64,000 nucleotides of DNA from Novosphingobium sp. NDB2Meth1 (GTDB lineage Bacteria > Pseudomonadota > Alphaproteobacteria > Sphingomonadales > Sphingomonadaceae): the NCBI RefSeq assembly GCF_900117425.1, contig NZ_FPEH01000032.1, positions 1 to 64,000 of the forward strand, given 5' to 3'. The first letter of the stretch is position 1, and each line of letters starts with the position of its first letter. A model generated the notes under the pieces. It worked only from the letters and a program-made list of their open reading frames with translations. It did no database searches and was not told the DNA's origin. Below, one piece after another: positions 9,041 to 18,014 of the stretch. Made by a program: the position numbers and the translations under genes.

Positions 9041-9448
9041 TCAGCGGCAACGTACGGTCCGACTGCGGTCGATTTGCCGGCCGGCGACACCGCCCACGAG
9101 ACCGCCAAGCACAGTGCCAAGGACCTTCGATCCACCCGGTGCAATCACGTTACCCAGAACCCCGCCAGCCACCGCGCCAACGACGAGGCCAGTGGTCCCG
9201 TCCGACCGGCGGCAATAGTAGCGGCCATCATTGCCTCGGTAGATGCGCTCGTCGTTGCTCATGCGCCGTTCCCGGTAGTGGGTGGGATCCTCACGGTAGT
9301 AGCGCCCGGCATCGTAGCCGCCGTAGCTCGGATCTGGGCGTGCGTAGTCGTAGTTGCGCCACTGCGAGTTCATGGCCTCGGTCCCGCCATAACTGGCGCA
9401 TCCAGCGAGCAGGCTTGTGGCGGCGATGCCCATAAGAACGAGACGCAT
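9041..9448 (-). CDS. Glycine-zipper outer-membrane lipoprotein
   Basis: A 135-residue protein with a lipoprotein signal (MRLVLMGIAATSLLAGC; lipobox LLAGC, Cys17) and a Tyr-rich middle (NYDYARPDPSYGGYDAGRYY). A C-terminal glycine-zipper 2TM segment (GLVVGAVAGGVLGNVIAPGG, then VLGTVLGGLVGGVAG) ends the chain. The family (Rick_17kDa / SlyB-like) inserts into the outer membrane and is often stress-induced. The start at 9448 is chosen for the lipobox and an upstream AAGGA; a longer frame to 9559 adds only basic, non-signal sequence. It is divergent from the glycosyltransferase gene, with about 260 bases between starts. Confidence 0.82.
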   Translation of the reverse strand: MRLVLMGIAATSLLAGCASYGGTEAMNSQWRNYDYARPDPSYGGYDAGRYYREDPTHYRERRMSNDERIYRGNDGRYYCRRSDGTTGLVVGAVAGGVLGNVIAPGGSKVLGTVLGGLVGGVAGRQIDRSRTVRCR

Positions 9449-9706
9449 GGGTCGGTGTCCTTGAGTGACGAACGAGACGAGACGGGCGGGAACCGGCGGA
9501 ATGCAAAGACCGGTCGCCACACGTTGCCTGGCAAACCTAGTCTTATGCGGTATCGGCAACAGGATCGGAATCTACCCAAGCCGCCAAGTTTGCCATGTTG
9601 TCCGCCCGGCACAGGGCGGGGCTCGTCAGCGTAGTTTCCGAGGGCAGACTCAGCGCCTTCCGCAGGCCAGTTGAACGCACACCCTCCCAACAAGGAAACC
9701 GCAAAC

Positions 9707-12070
9707 GTGGCCGATTCGACCGTCTCGTTCACCAGGCTGCAGGCCTCTGCCAACCGCCTGCCGGCTGGCAGAGCACGGCCTTCCAGCGCGGCAAAGGCCA
9801 TGCGCATCGTGTTCATCGGCACGGCGCTTCCTCGGCGCTGCGGCATTGCAACTTTCACCACCGATCTCGAACTGGCGATGCGCCATCAAGACGGAGTGGG
9901 CGAGACAGCGATCCTGGCAATGCAAGATCACGGCATCTCTTGCGCGTATGCCGAGCCGGTGTGCCTCGAGATCGCGCAGGAGGAGCCGGGCGCCTATCTC
10001 GAGGCGGCAGATTACATCAACGCCGCCGGCTTCGATGTGGTTTCGCTCCAGCACGAGTTCGGCATCTTCGGCGGCGAGGCAGGAAACTACCTACTTGGTC
10101 TGATCGCGGCGCTGCGCGTTCCGCTCGTGACGACCCTGCATACCGTGCTCGATCAGCCGACCGAAGCGCAGCATGCAGTTATGATGGCCCTGCTTGCGGC
10201 CTCGGCAAGGGTCGTCGTGATGGCGCGCAAGGCCCGAACCATCCTGATCGAACGCTACGGCGCCGATCCAGCGCGAATCGCGGTCATACCGCATGGCATT
10301 CCCGATCTGCCGCTGGCCGAACCAAAGGATGCCAGGCGCCGGCTCGGCTTCACCGACCGGCAGGTGATCCTCACCTTCGGTCTGCTCAGCCCTAACAAAG
10401 GCATCGAGGTGATGATCGAGGCCATGCCTGCGGTGCTTAAAGCAGCGCCAGATGCGGTCTACGTGGTAATGGGCGCGACGCATCCTGCTCTGCTGCGCGT
10501 CGAAGGTGAAGCCTATCGAGATTGTCTACTGGCGCGCGTCCGTGCGCTGGGCCTCGATGGCCGCGTGGTGTTCATCAACCGCTTCGTCGAGCGGCCGGAA
10601 CTGCTGGACTACATCGCGATGTGCGATGTGTACGTGACGCCCTATCTTCTCGAGACCCAAATGACATCGGGCACGCTCGCCTATTCGCACGGACTTGGCC
10701 GGCCGGTGGTATCGACGCCTTATTGGCACGCGACCGAACTGCTTGGTGATGGGTCGGGCGTGCTGGTCCCCTTCCGTGATCCCATCCACCTTGGTGCCGC
10801 TGTGGCGCACCTGCTCACCGATGAGCCCGGACGCCTTGCAATGGGGCAATCAGCCAACCTGGCAGGTCGGCTCGTGACCTGGACGAGGACTGCGCTTGCG
10901 TATCGCACGGCATTCAAGGCGGCCTGCGAGGAAGCCGAACCGAAGATTGCTGCGCTGCCGCTAACCCACTTTGCCGCCATGTGCGACGATACTGGCCTGT
11001 TTCAGCACGCGGTCGGCGGCATTCCGGATCGCCAACACGGCTACTGCATCGACGACAATGCGCGTGCGCTGTTGCTCTCGAACGCGCTTGGAAGCGCGCA
11101 GCTGTCCGGGCTGCCCGGCATCCAGCCACTGCGGTTTGCCGCCTTCATCCAGCATGGCTGGAATCCGGATCGAAAGCGCTTTCGCAATTTTCTGGGATTT
11201 GACCGCCGCTGGCTGGAAGAGGTCGGTTCGGAGGACAGCCACGGCCGCACCTTGTGGGCGCTGGGCATGACCGCAGCCGAGAACCCGGATACCGAGCTGG
11301 CGCAGTGGGCGGCCAATCTGTTCGCCTGGTCGCTCGAGTCTGTCGAGGGGTTTACCTCCCCGCGCGCCTGGGCGTTCGCGCTGCTTGGTTTGCACGGTTA
11401 TTCGGCAAGGCGCCCGTTTGATCGCAAGGCCAGCCGCATCGGGCTTGTCCTTGCGGAGCGGCTGCAGGAACTGCTGCGGATATGCAGCGGCGAAGATTGG
11501 ACCTGGTTCGAAAGCCGGCTGACCTACGACAATGCCCGCCTGTGCGAAGCGCTGATCGTTACCGGACGCGACGCTCGCCTGCCGGACATCGTCGACGCGG
11601 GGCTTTCGGCCTTGCGCTGGCTCATTCCCCGTCAGACCGCACCGGGTGGCCATTTCCAACCGATCGGATCGGAGGGGTTCCTGCTTGCATCTTGCGAGCC
11701 GCAGCAATTTGACCAGCAGCCGCTGGAGGCCTGCGCCACGGTCGCCGCTTGCCTTGCCGCCAGTTCGGTTGACGCCGACCCCTGCTGGCAGGCTGAGGCC
11801 GAGCGGGCCTTTGCCTGGTTCAGCGGCGTCAACGAATTGGGCATCCCGGTGGTCGATGCCGACACCGGCAGTTGTCGCGACGGGCTTCACCGCAACCGTG
11901 CCAACGAGAACCGGGGGGCGGAATCGCTGCTGTCCTATCTGATGGCGCTGATCGACATGAACCGTTTCAGCGAGAGGCCGATAGAGGCCATCGCGGCCCA
12001 CACATCTGCGCGCCAGCCTGAAGCGCTGACCGAGGCGCCCCATGCTGTCGACGGCAGGTTCAGGGCATGA
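9707..12070 (+). CDS. GT4 glycosyltransferase with C-terminal helical glycosidase-like domain
   Basis: Nearly 790 residues in two parts. The N-terminal half (from MRIVFIGTALPRRCGIATFT to about residue 415) is a GT-B glycosyltransferase of family 4, with the EXFGIFG acceptor loop, the VIPHGIPD sequence and the nucleotide-sugar site segment TSGTLAYSHGLGRPV. The C-terminal half (about 430-780) begins HFAAMCDDTGLFQHA and has the repeating helices of an (alpha/alpha)6 toroid, as in mannosidase or glucosidase-like domains. The start is uncertain: a GTG at 9707 with AAGGA upstream is used; TTG 9671 and ATG 9800 are alternatives. The stop overlaps the next gene by ATGA, so transfer and GH130 activities are co-translated, perhaps on mannose-containing glycans. 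Confidence 0.85.
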   Translation: MADSTVSFTRLQASANRLPAGRARPSSAAKAMRIVFIGTALPRRCGIATFTTDLELAMRHQDGVGETAILAMQDHGISCAYAEPVCLEIAQEEPGAYLEAADYINAAGFDVVSLQHEFGIFGGEAGNYLLGLIAALRVPLVTTLHTVLDQPTEAQHAVMMALLAASARVVVMARKARTILIERYGADPARIAVIPHGIPDLPLAEPKDARRRLGFTDRQVILTFGLLSPNKGIEVMIEAMPAVLKAAPDAVYVVMGATHPALLRVEGEAYRDCLLARVRALGLDGRVVFINRFVERPELLDYIAMCDVYVTPYLLETQMTSGTLAYSHGLGRPVVSTPYWHATELLGDGSGVLVPFRDPIHLGAAVAHLLTDEPGRLAMGQSANLAGRLVTWTRTALAYRTAFKAACEEAEPKIAALPLTHFAAMCDDTGLFQHAVGGIPDRQHGYCIDDNARALLLSNALGSAQLSGLPGIQPLRFAAFIQHGWNPDRKRFRNFLGFDRRWLEEVGSEDSHGRTLWALGMTAAENPDTELAQWAANLFAWSLESVEGFTSPRAWAFALLGLHGYSARRPFDRKASRIGLVLAERLQELLRICSGEDWTWFESRLTYDNARLCEALIVTGRDARLPDIVDAGLSALRWLIPRQTAPGGHFQPIGSEGFLLASCEPQQFDQQPLEACATVAACLAASSVDADPCWQAEAERAFAWFSGVNELGIPVVDADTGSCRDGLHRNRANENRGAESLLSYLMALIDMNRFSERPIEAIAAHTSARQPEALTEAPHAVDGRFRA

Positions 12071-13353
12071 ACGAGAGCCCGTTCTTCAACCGCCATCCCC
12101 ACTATCTGTGTCCGGATCCCTCCCGCGTTATCGTCAGGGCCTTCCGTCCCGCGATTGAGCCACGCGACTACAATCCGATCGATACGTCACGGGCCAACCA
12201 CATTGTCGAGCGGGTTTTGGCACTGGACGAAACGGAGGCGCAAGTCGTGCTCGACGGGGTGCTGGAAAACTTTGACAATCCGCAGCGCAACCTCCTGGAG
12301 ATCTTCGAGAGGCGCGCGGCCGAAATGGACCAGGTCTTTCCTGACCACGCCGCCTTCACGCCGATCCAGCGCAACCTTGTCGGCGCTTACTTCCTGCACG
12401 AATACAGCTTTGAGGCCGCCGCGCTGTTCAACCCCAGCATCGTGCCTCACCCCGACCAGAACGGGGTGGAGCCGGGCAGCCTGCGCTTCATTCTCTCGTT
12501 GCGTGCGGTGGGCGAAGGGCATATCTCGTCGCTCACCTTCCGACGCGGCACGATCAGCCGCGAAGGGGCGATCAACATCGAGCCGCCTGTCCGGCTTGCA
12601 TGCCTGCCGCACATCTCGCGGCGGGTGGGCGACGATATCGACCTTTCCTTCGCGGAAAACAGCAACATCTCGCAGCGTGTGATCTTCCCGATCACCGAAG
12701 CGCAGGCCAATGGCATCGAAGATGCTCGCTTCGTGGCGTTCAGGGATCGCGGACGGAAGACTTATTACGCGACTTGCACTGCCTACAGCGGTCGCACGAT
12801 CCGGTCCGAACTTATCGAAACGCGCGATTTTCAGTCGTTCCGTCTGGTGCCCCTCAAGGGCGCGGCGGCGGTCAACAAGGGCATGGCGCTGTTTCCGCGC
12901 AAGATCGACGGACGCTACGCGATGATCGCGCGCTACGACAACGAGAGCCTGCATCTGATCTATTCGGACGATCTCCACGAATGGAACCACGGGGTGCCGA
13001 TTCTTGGCCCGAAATACCCGTGGGAGTTCGTGCAGATCGGCAATTGCGGATCGCCGATCGAGCTCGACGAAGGCTGGCTGCTTTTCACACACGGGGTGGG
13101 GCCGATCAGGCGCTATTCGATCGGTGCAGTGCTGCTCGACAAGGACGACCCTTCACGCGTGATCAGCCGCTCGCACGTGCCGCTGGTGCAGCCTGAAAAA
13201 TCCGAACGCGAGGGCTACGTGCCCAACGTGGTCTACTCGTGCGGAGCGATGAAGTTCGGAAGCCGTATAGTGCTGCCCTATGCCGTTTCCGACACATTCT
13301 CGACCATCGCTACAGTAAAAATCGAACAGTTACTAGACTTTATGGCAAAATAA
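12067..13353 (+). CDS. Glycoside hydrolase family 130 protein
   Basis: A 428-residue protein of the GH130 five-bladed propeller family (mannoside phosphorylases and beta-1,2-mannosidases). Visible features: the FNPSIVPHPDQ strand, the ISSLTFRRGTI segment, ARFVAFRDRGRKTYYATCTAYSG (23 residues, here split at FRDRGR) with the D-A-R-F family signature, NKGMALFPRKIDGRYAMI, and the C-terminal GYVPNVVYSCGA. No signal peptide, so cytoplasmic. It overlaps the glycosyltransferase stop by four bases (ATGA), and the pair is a frequently seen two-gene unit in proteobacteria. Phosphorylase versus hydrolase cannot be decided by eye. The last 40 bases of the gene become AT-rich, running into the AT-rich patch downstream. 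Confidence 0.88.
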   Translation: MNESPFFNRHPHYLCPDPSRVIVRAFRPAIEPRDYNPIDTSRANHIVERVLALDETEAQVVLDGVLENFDNPQRNLLEIFERRAAEMDQVFPDHAAFTPIQRNLVGAYFLHEYSFEAAALFNPSIVPHPDQNGVEPGSLRFILSLRAVGEGHISSLTFRRGTISREGAINIEPPVRLACLPHISRRVGDDIDLSFAENSNISQRVIFPITEAQANGIEDARFVAFRDRGRKTYYATCTAYSGRTIRSELIETRDFQSFRLVPLKGAAAVNKGMALFPRKIDGRYAMIARYDNESLHLIYSDDLHEWNHGVPILGPKYPWEFVQIGNCGSPIELDEGWLLFTHGVGPIRRYSIGAVLLDKDDPSRVISRSHVPLVQPEKSEREGYVPNVVYSCGAMKFGSRIVLPYAVSDTFSTIATVKIEQLLDFMAK

Positions 13354-13507
13354 ATCGATTGATTTCGGATTATATTTTAAAGTTAATACGATAATAGTCA
13401 GTATCTTAACTGTATTGAGATTAAAGTTTTAGGATTGAAGAGAAAATATACGCTAATTTTCTGTCATAACTGGGTTGAATTATCTTCAGAGATGAGAATC
13501 CCTAGGC
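13354..13507. other. AT-rich intergenic island
   Basis: About 150 bases with strikingly low GC (long A/T runs such as ATTATATTTTAAAGTTAAT) in an otherwise GC-rich window. No gene is supported. It directly abuts the dead integrase gene and is probably imported DNA, for example the edge of a vanished genomic island, or a silencing/recombination site. The GH130 gene end shares the base shift, so the junction may fall within its last codons. Confidence 0.6.
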
Positions 13508-14134
13508 TCAGATTGCGGTATTTTCGGCAAGGGCAAGTGCATCTTCCACGTCGATCCCGAGGTAGCGCACCGTATTTTCGATCTTGTTATGGCCCAGCAG
13601 TATCTGCACGGCCCTTAGGTTTCCAGTTGCCCGGTAAATGATCTATGCCTTCGTTCGCCCAAGCGAGTGGGTGCCGTATTCGCCCCGCATAAGACCGACG
13701 CTTGTGATCCATTCGTCGACAAGCCGGGCATATTGACGTGTGCTGAGGTGCCCACTGTGATCAACCCGGCTCGGAAAGAGGTAGTCATCCACCGTGCCTC
13801 CGCGGTGTTCCAGCCAAGCTGGCAGGCTGGCTCGAGCATCCGGAAGCAGCTCGAACTGGACTGGCCTGCTCGTTTCTTGCTGCATTACGATTGCCCGCGT
13901 CCGGACCTGACCGCCGCTGACAACATCGCCAATCTTCATCCGGACGAGGTCACAGCGCCCAAGCTTGCTGTCGATTGCCAAGTCGAACAGTGCTCTATCT
14001 CGCAAGCGACGGCGCTGATTGAGGTAAAATCGGATCTCCCAAATTTGCTTTAGCTTGAGTGCACGTTTCGCGCCGACGGTCCTGCCAGCATTGCAGGCTT
14101 GGCGCTTGGTGGATTTGGTTTCAGGCATCTCCAT
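13508..14134 (-). pseudogene. Tyrosine recombinase (integrase), inactivated
   Basis: Reading from ATG 14134, the frame gives an integrase catalytic domain up to GEYGTHSLGRTKA, meets TAG at 13643-13645, then continues in the same frame as IIYRATGNLRAVQILLGHNK and IENTVRYLGIDVEDALALAE to a TGA at 13508. The post-stop part contains the LLGH box and the catalytic tyrosine region (TVRYLG). So the gene is full length (208 codons) but split by one nonsense codon. In addition, the positions expected to hold the two catalytic arginines (SKL-R in box I, HSL-R in box II) both read Gly (SKLGRCDL, HSLGRTKA). It cannot recombine DNA. This is a relic of an integrated element next to the AT-rich patch. Confidence 0.85.
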
Positions 14135-14280
14135 GATCGTTCTCCGAGGGCCGGAATGGCCGCCGGAAAAATGCAGTACATCCCGATGATCAGACTACCC
14201 CGAGGCGCTATGTGAAATTGCGGAAATGGTAGCGCCGTGAGATGGAGGTTTCCCCCGCACCTTGGAAGGACCGCGACGCC

Positions 14281-15228
14281 ATGGCCAGTTTTCTCAAGAC
14301 CATCATGGGCAGCGGCGCCACCGCACTCGCCTCGGCTGCGGGGCTGGCCGCGTTCACCGCCTGGAATCGCAAGCGCGCAGAAGAGCTGGTGCCGCCCGAT
14401 GGAGAGTTCGCCGATGTGAAGGGCGCGCGCTTGCACTACCTCGACATTGGCGAGGGATCACCGATCGTTCTGGTGCACGGTCTGGGCGGCCAGCTGCGCA
14501 ACTTCACATATGCCCTGAGCGAGCTACTCGCGCCCCACCACCGACTGATCGTGGTCGACCGACCGGGATCGGGATATTCGGCCTATCACGGTGACAGCGA
14601 TCGCGGCCTTGCCGTGCAGGGCGCGATGATCGCCGAACTGATGGACAAGCTCGGGCTGCACCGGCCGTTGGTGGTCGGCCATTCGCTCGGCGGTGCGATT
14701 GCTCTGGCAATGGCGCTTGCTCATCCCGGCAAGATTGGCGGCCTTGCGCTGCTCGCGCCCCTCACCCAGCCCATCGAAACCATTCCGCAAGTTTTCAAGG
14801 CGCTCGATCTGAAGTCACCATTGGTCCGCACCTTGCTGGCATGGACCCTGGCTGTGCCCGCAGGCCGCCTTGGAGCAGATGCGGCGAATGCACAGGTTTT
14901 CGGACCCGAACCCTTCCCGGCCGATTTCGAGACGCGGGGCGGCGCCGCGCTCACCTTGCGTCCCGAAGCGTTCGTGGCGGCTTGCGGCGATGTCGAGGCG
15001 GCTCGCGCCGAAATGGCGGGCATTGCCGCACGCTATGGCGAGCTTTCCCTTCCGGTCGGGATCATGTTTGCCAAGGGCGATCTCCTGCTGGACCCATCGG
15101 TTCATGGTCAGCCGACCGTTTCCGCGATCACGGGCGCCGAGCTCAAGCTGATCGAAGGCGGACATATGTTTCCGCTCACACAGCCTCGGGTCACGGCCGA
15201 CTGGATCATGGAACGCGCCAAGACCTGA
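14281..15228 (+). CDS. Alpha/beta hydrolase, membrane-anchored N-terminus
   Basis: A 315-residue alpha/beta-hydrolase-fold enzyme. The oxyanion strand VLVHGLGG, the nucleophile elbow GHSLGG, a late acidic residue in FAKGDLLLD and the catalytic His in EGGHMFPL are all in place. Residues 1-25 (MASFLKTIMGSGATALASAA) could form a weak membrane anchor. ATG 14281 is taken because AAGGA lies ten bases upstream; an ATG at 14242 would add 13 residues without homology character. Substrate unknown; esters, epoxides and lactones are all possible. It sits alone between the integrase relic and the second integration scar. Confidence 0.85.
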   Translation: MASFLKTIMGSGATALASAAGLAAFTAWNRKRAEELVPPDGEFADVKGARLHYLDIGEGSPIVLVHGLGGQLRNFTYALSELLAPHHRLIVVDRPGSGYSAYHGDSDRGLAVQGAMIAELMDKLGLHRPLVVGHSLGGAIALAMALAHPGKIGGLALLAPLTQPIETIPQVFKALDLKSPLVRTLLAWTLAVPAGRLGADAANAQVFGPEPFPADFETRGGAALTLRPEAFVAACGDVEAARAEMAGIAARYGELSLPVGIMFAKGDLLLDPSVHGQPTVSAITGAELKLIEGGHMFPLTQPRVTADWIMERAKT

Positions 15229-15361
15229 CCTTGCGTCATCCCGAACTCGCCGGGAAGTGCGCAGCACATGTTGCCGATGACCTCTCAGGGCGGCGCGCCG
15301 ACGAGCCACACTGGCAAGTCGATCACTACACCTGACGGGCAAGGTCAGCACTCGGGCGCAA

Positions 15362-15529
15362 TCACTGCGCTGGCCCGCTTCCATCGGGCCTAGTGCCCGG
15401 TGAAACCTTAGACGCCTCAACCTGCCGAATCGGCGTGACGATGCCGCCAGCCGTGGCGGGGCGCGCGCAGTATTCGGCCCAAGCGTCCATCAGCTTGACG
15501 CGCCGGGGGAGCAACGTGGCGCGTGCATA
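15362..15529 (-). pseudogene. C-terminal relic of a P4-type integrase
   Basis: About 56 codons on the minus strand read YARATLLPRRVKLMDAWAEY, then CARPATAGGIVTPIR, before running to a stop at 15362. The 'Y-x-R-x-x-x-x-x-R-R-x-L-M-x-A-W-A-x-Y' string is the usual end of P4-type phage/island integrases. Nothing of the catalytic domain remains: at base 15530 the sequence switches to the truncated dehalogenase on the other strand. It is a second integration scar within 2 kb of the inactivated tyrosine recombinase. Confidence 0.6.
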
Positions 15530-15533
15530 GGAT

Positions 15534-15980
15534 GTGGATCTGACACCGCAGCAGAAGCGCGCGCTTGTCGAAGTCTATGGCCAGCTGCCCGCCTGGCCGG
15601 ACACCACCGCGACACTGGCGGCGCTGAGCGAGGCGGGGGTCCGGCTCGCTTTCCTGTCCAATCTTGGCGCCGACATGCTGCTGGCCAACATGCGCAGCAA
15701 TGGACTCGACCGGTGGATGGACCCGCCGCTCAGCACGGACCGGGTGAGCGCCTTCAAGCCGTCGTCGGGCGCTTATGCGATGGCGCCGCACCATTTCGGC
15801 TTGCCGCGCGAGGAGATCGGCTTTGTCGCGTTCGGCGGCTGGGATGCGCTGGGCGCCAAGTGGTTCGGCTTTCGCACCGCGTGGATCAACCGTCTCGGCG
15901 TGACGGAGGAAACGCTCACGCCGCACGCTGATGCAATTGCAAGCGATCTCTCGGCGATCGCTGCGCTGCGGGCGCCCTAG
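15534..15980 (+). pseudogene. Haloacid dehalogenase (type II), N-terminally truncated
   Basis: 148 codons match the C-terminal two thirds of HAD-superfamily type II 2-haloacid dehalogenases: LSNLG (motif II Ser/Asn), AFKPSSGAY (motif III Lys) and FVAFGGWDALGAKWFGFRT with the W-D-x-x-G-A motif IV region. About 75 N-terminal residues, including the nucleophile Asp of the FDxNGTL-type motif, are missing. A TAG lies just upstream in frame and the integrase relic begins at once. A GTG at 15534 could start translation, but the protein would lack the catalytic Asp. Confidence 0.75.
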
Positions 15981-16115
15981 CGCCGCGCCGCGAGCGCAGA
16001 AGTGCTTTGAAGGTTCCCGACTGTTTCTGTACGGGCACCGCATTGGCCCGTGCCATCGCCTCGCGCCCGGCTCGTGCGCTACGTATCAAAGCAGTTCGTC
16101 AGCCCCCAAGACCGC

Positions 16116-16946
16116 ATGAACTACCGCCATTCCTTCCACGCCGGCAACAGCGCCGATGTCGTCAAGCACTGCCTGCTGATCGCGCTCGTGCGGGCCTTGC
16201 AGCAGAAGGACAGCGCGCTCACCCTGATCGACACGCATGGCGGCTGCGGGCTCTACGACCTTGGCGGCGAAGCGGCGCTGCGCACCGGCGAGGCGGCGCA
16301 GGGCGTGCTGCGCGCCCTTGCCGATCAGAACCCCTTGCTGAGCGACTACCGCGCTGCGGTACTGGCGGTGAATGGGGGCACCGAACCGCGGCATTATCCC
16401 GGTTCGCCGCGAATTCTGGCGCAGCTGCGGCGCGCGCAGGATCTTCTGATCGTCAACGAGAAGCATCCCGAGGACGTGCAGGTCCTTCGCGGCGTGATGC
16501 GCGGCACCGGGGCAGCCGTGCACGAACGCGACGCCTACGAGCTTTGGCTGGCGATGCTGCCGCCCCGCTCCCCGCGCGGCGTGGTGGTGGTCGATCCGCC
16601 CTACGAACAAACGGACGAGCGCACGCGGATCACCGCCACGCTCGCCGCCGCACACCGCAAATGGGCTCACGGGGTGACGGTGATCTGGTTTCCGCTGAAA
16701 GAACGCGCAACCCATGTGCGGTGGCGCGAACAGCTGCGCAAGCTCGGCATCCCGAAGCTCCTGCAGGTGGAGCATTGGCTCTACGACAACGACCAGCCCG
16801 GCGTCTACAACGGCGCCGGCCTGTTTATCGTCAATCCGCCCTATGCCTTCACGCAGGCCCTGCCGCCGCTGCTCGAAGCCTTGCGCACCGCGCTGGCGCC
16901 CGAGGGGCACCAGGGCGAGCTTGCTGCCGATTGGCTGGGCGGCTGA
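16116..16946 (+). CDS. rlmJ: 23S rRNA (adenine-2030-N6)-methyltransferase RlmJ
   Basis: A 276-residue SAM-dependent methyltransferase that modifies A2030 of 23S rRNA. The start MNYRHSFHAGNSADVVKH is the family's diagnostic N-terminus and fixes the ATG at 16116. LIDTHGGCGLYDL is the SAM-binding region, and VVVDPPYEQ carries the DPPY motif of N6-adenine methyltransferases. Length is normal (E. coli about 280). It is a core housekeeping gene, supporting a chromosomal location just right of the integration scar. Confidence 0.95.
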   Translation: MNYRHSFHAGNSADVVKHCLLIALVRALQQKDSALTLIDTHGGCGLYDLGGEAALRTGEAAQGVLRALADQNPLLSDYRAAVLAVNGGTEPRHYPGSPRILAQLRRAQDLLIVNEKHPEDVQVLRGVMRGTGAAVHERDAYELWLAMLPPRSPRGVVVVDPPYEQTDERTRITATLAAAHRKWAHGVTVIWFPLKERATHVRWREQLRKLGIPKLLQVEHWLYDNDQPGVYNGAGLFIVNPPYAFTQALPPLLEALRTALAPEGHQGELAADWLGG

Positions 16947-17037
16947 GGCAGGTCCTCCTGCGGCCGCCCGCTACTGAACGCCGGACGCAGCCGCCACCGT
17001 CGCATGTGCCCAGCGGGGGCGGCCCGCGCCGGATCAC

Positions 17038-17442
17038 TCACAGGTTGTAGGCATTGCCGTGCGCCATGGTTGCGGTGAACTCCACCACACCGTCCTTGCG
17101 ACGGATGCTGACCTTCTCGCCATCGCGGATCATCTGCACGCAGCCGCTCGAGGCGACATCGCCGGTCTCGAAGCAGAAGAGATTGTCGTACTCGCGGAAC
17201 CGCCAGTTGATCGCGAACTTCTCGCCCTTGGGCATCACGCCCTTGAGCACGCCGCCTTCGGCAACATAGAACAGGTTCTTGCCTTCCGGGCTGTCGAACG
17301 CGAACGAACTGCCGACCAGATCGCGCTTCATTTCCTCGACCGACATCTGCCGGCCGAGTTGGGCATCCTCGTATAGGGGCTGCACCGGGTCCGCATCGAC
17401 CGACTGCACCGCAGCGGCCAGGAAAATGAGCGTCGTGATCAT
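17038..17442 (-). CDS. Small secreted protein of unknown function
   Basis: A 134-residue protein with a short signal peptide (MITTLIFLAAAVQSVDA) and a hydrophilic body with a probable disulfide pair (NLFCFETGDVASSGCVQMI). The ATG at 17442 has GGGAGA upstream; the longer frame to 17490 lacks a signal. The strand-rich body (FAINWRFREYDNLFCFE) suggests a small beta fold. It converges on rlmJ with 91 bases between. No family is recognised. Confidence 0.7.
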   Translation of the reverse strand: MITTLIFLAAAVQSVDADPVQPLYEDAQLGRQMSVEEMKRDLVGSSFAFDSPEGKNLFYVAEGGVLKGVMPKGEKFAINWRFREYDNLFCFETGDVASSGCVQMIRDGEKVSIRRKDGVVEFTATMAHGNAYNL

Positions 17443-18014
17443 GGTGTGTCTCCCATTGGCTTGTTCCGACGGGTTCGGACGCGGCAACATCAGGGTTACA
17501 GGATACGCATGCTTCCCGCATATATTTAATCCTGTGCAAAACCGAGCAGTTCTCGGGCCCGAAAGGTAAGTGCAGGTCCATCCGATCCGTCTGGACGCAC
17601 AGCCTTAAGCGCCTCGTGTGCCGATCGCGTTTCTCGATTTGAGCAAATCGGCTTTCACGGTACTCGCGAGCGGCACTCAGTATTTGATTCCAACTCACCC
17701 AAAATGCCGCCCATCCAAAATGGTATATGCTAGCAGGTTAAGGGGCTAATTTGACTAATGTCGGTCACTGTATTTGATCAATACCTCGCCGCATTTTGTC
17801 CAGAGTGCCCTGCATCGGCAAATGGTCGGGCTTACGCGCGAAAATTGCATTCCCGCCGCTGACACACGCATGCGCCATTATCGGCTCACGGTATCGTCCA
17901 GACCGGGCAAGTCGTCAGATTCCCCCAGATTCCAGCGTTTTCTCGCCGCGCATGGCTGGACGACGGACACAGGCCAAGCTAACCGGCCCGTCCAACCGTT
18001 GGAGATTTGGGATC
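17443..18014. other. Gap upstream of the HU gene
   Basis: About 570 bases between the divergent starts of the secreted protein and HU. Short open frames exist (for example 17774-18028) but overlap the HU start region and lack sensible protein sequence. The stretch 17700-17800 is AT-richer and includes TTGACT at 17751, a possible -35 element for HU, without a good -10 at the right distance. A long, strongly regulated leader is plausible for an HU gene; no riboswitch or RNA gene was recognised. Confidence 0.45.

Noticed and set aside
16007..17050. A 347-codon Arg-rich frame overlapping rlmJ
   Set aside because: Out of frame with rlmJ, which is strongly supported by motifs.
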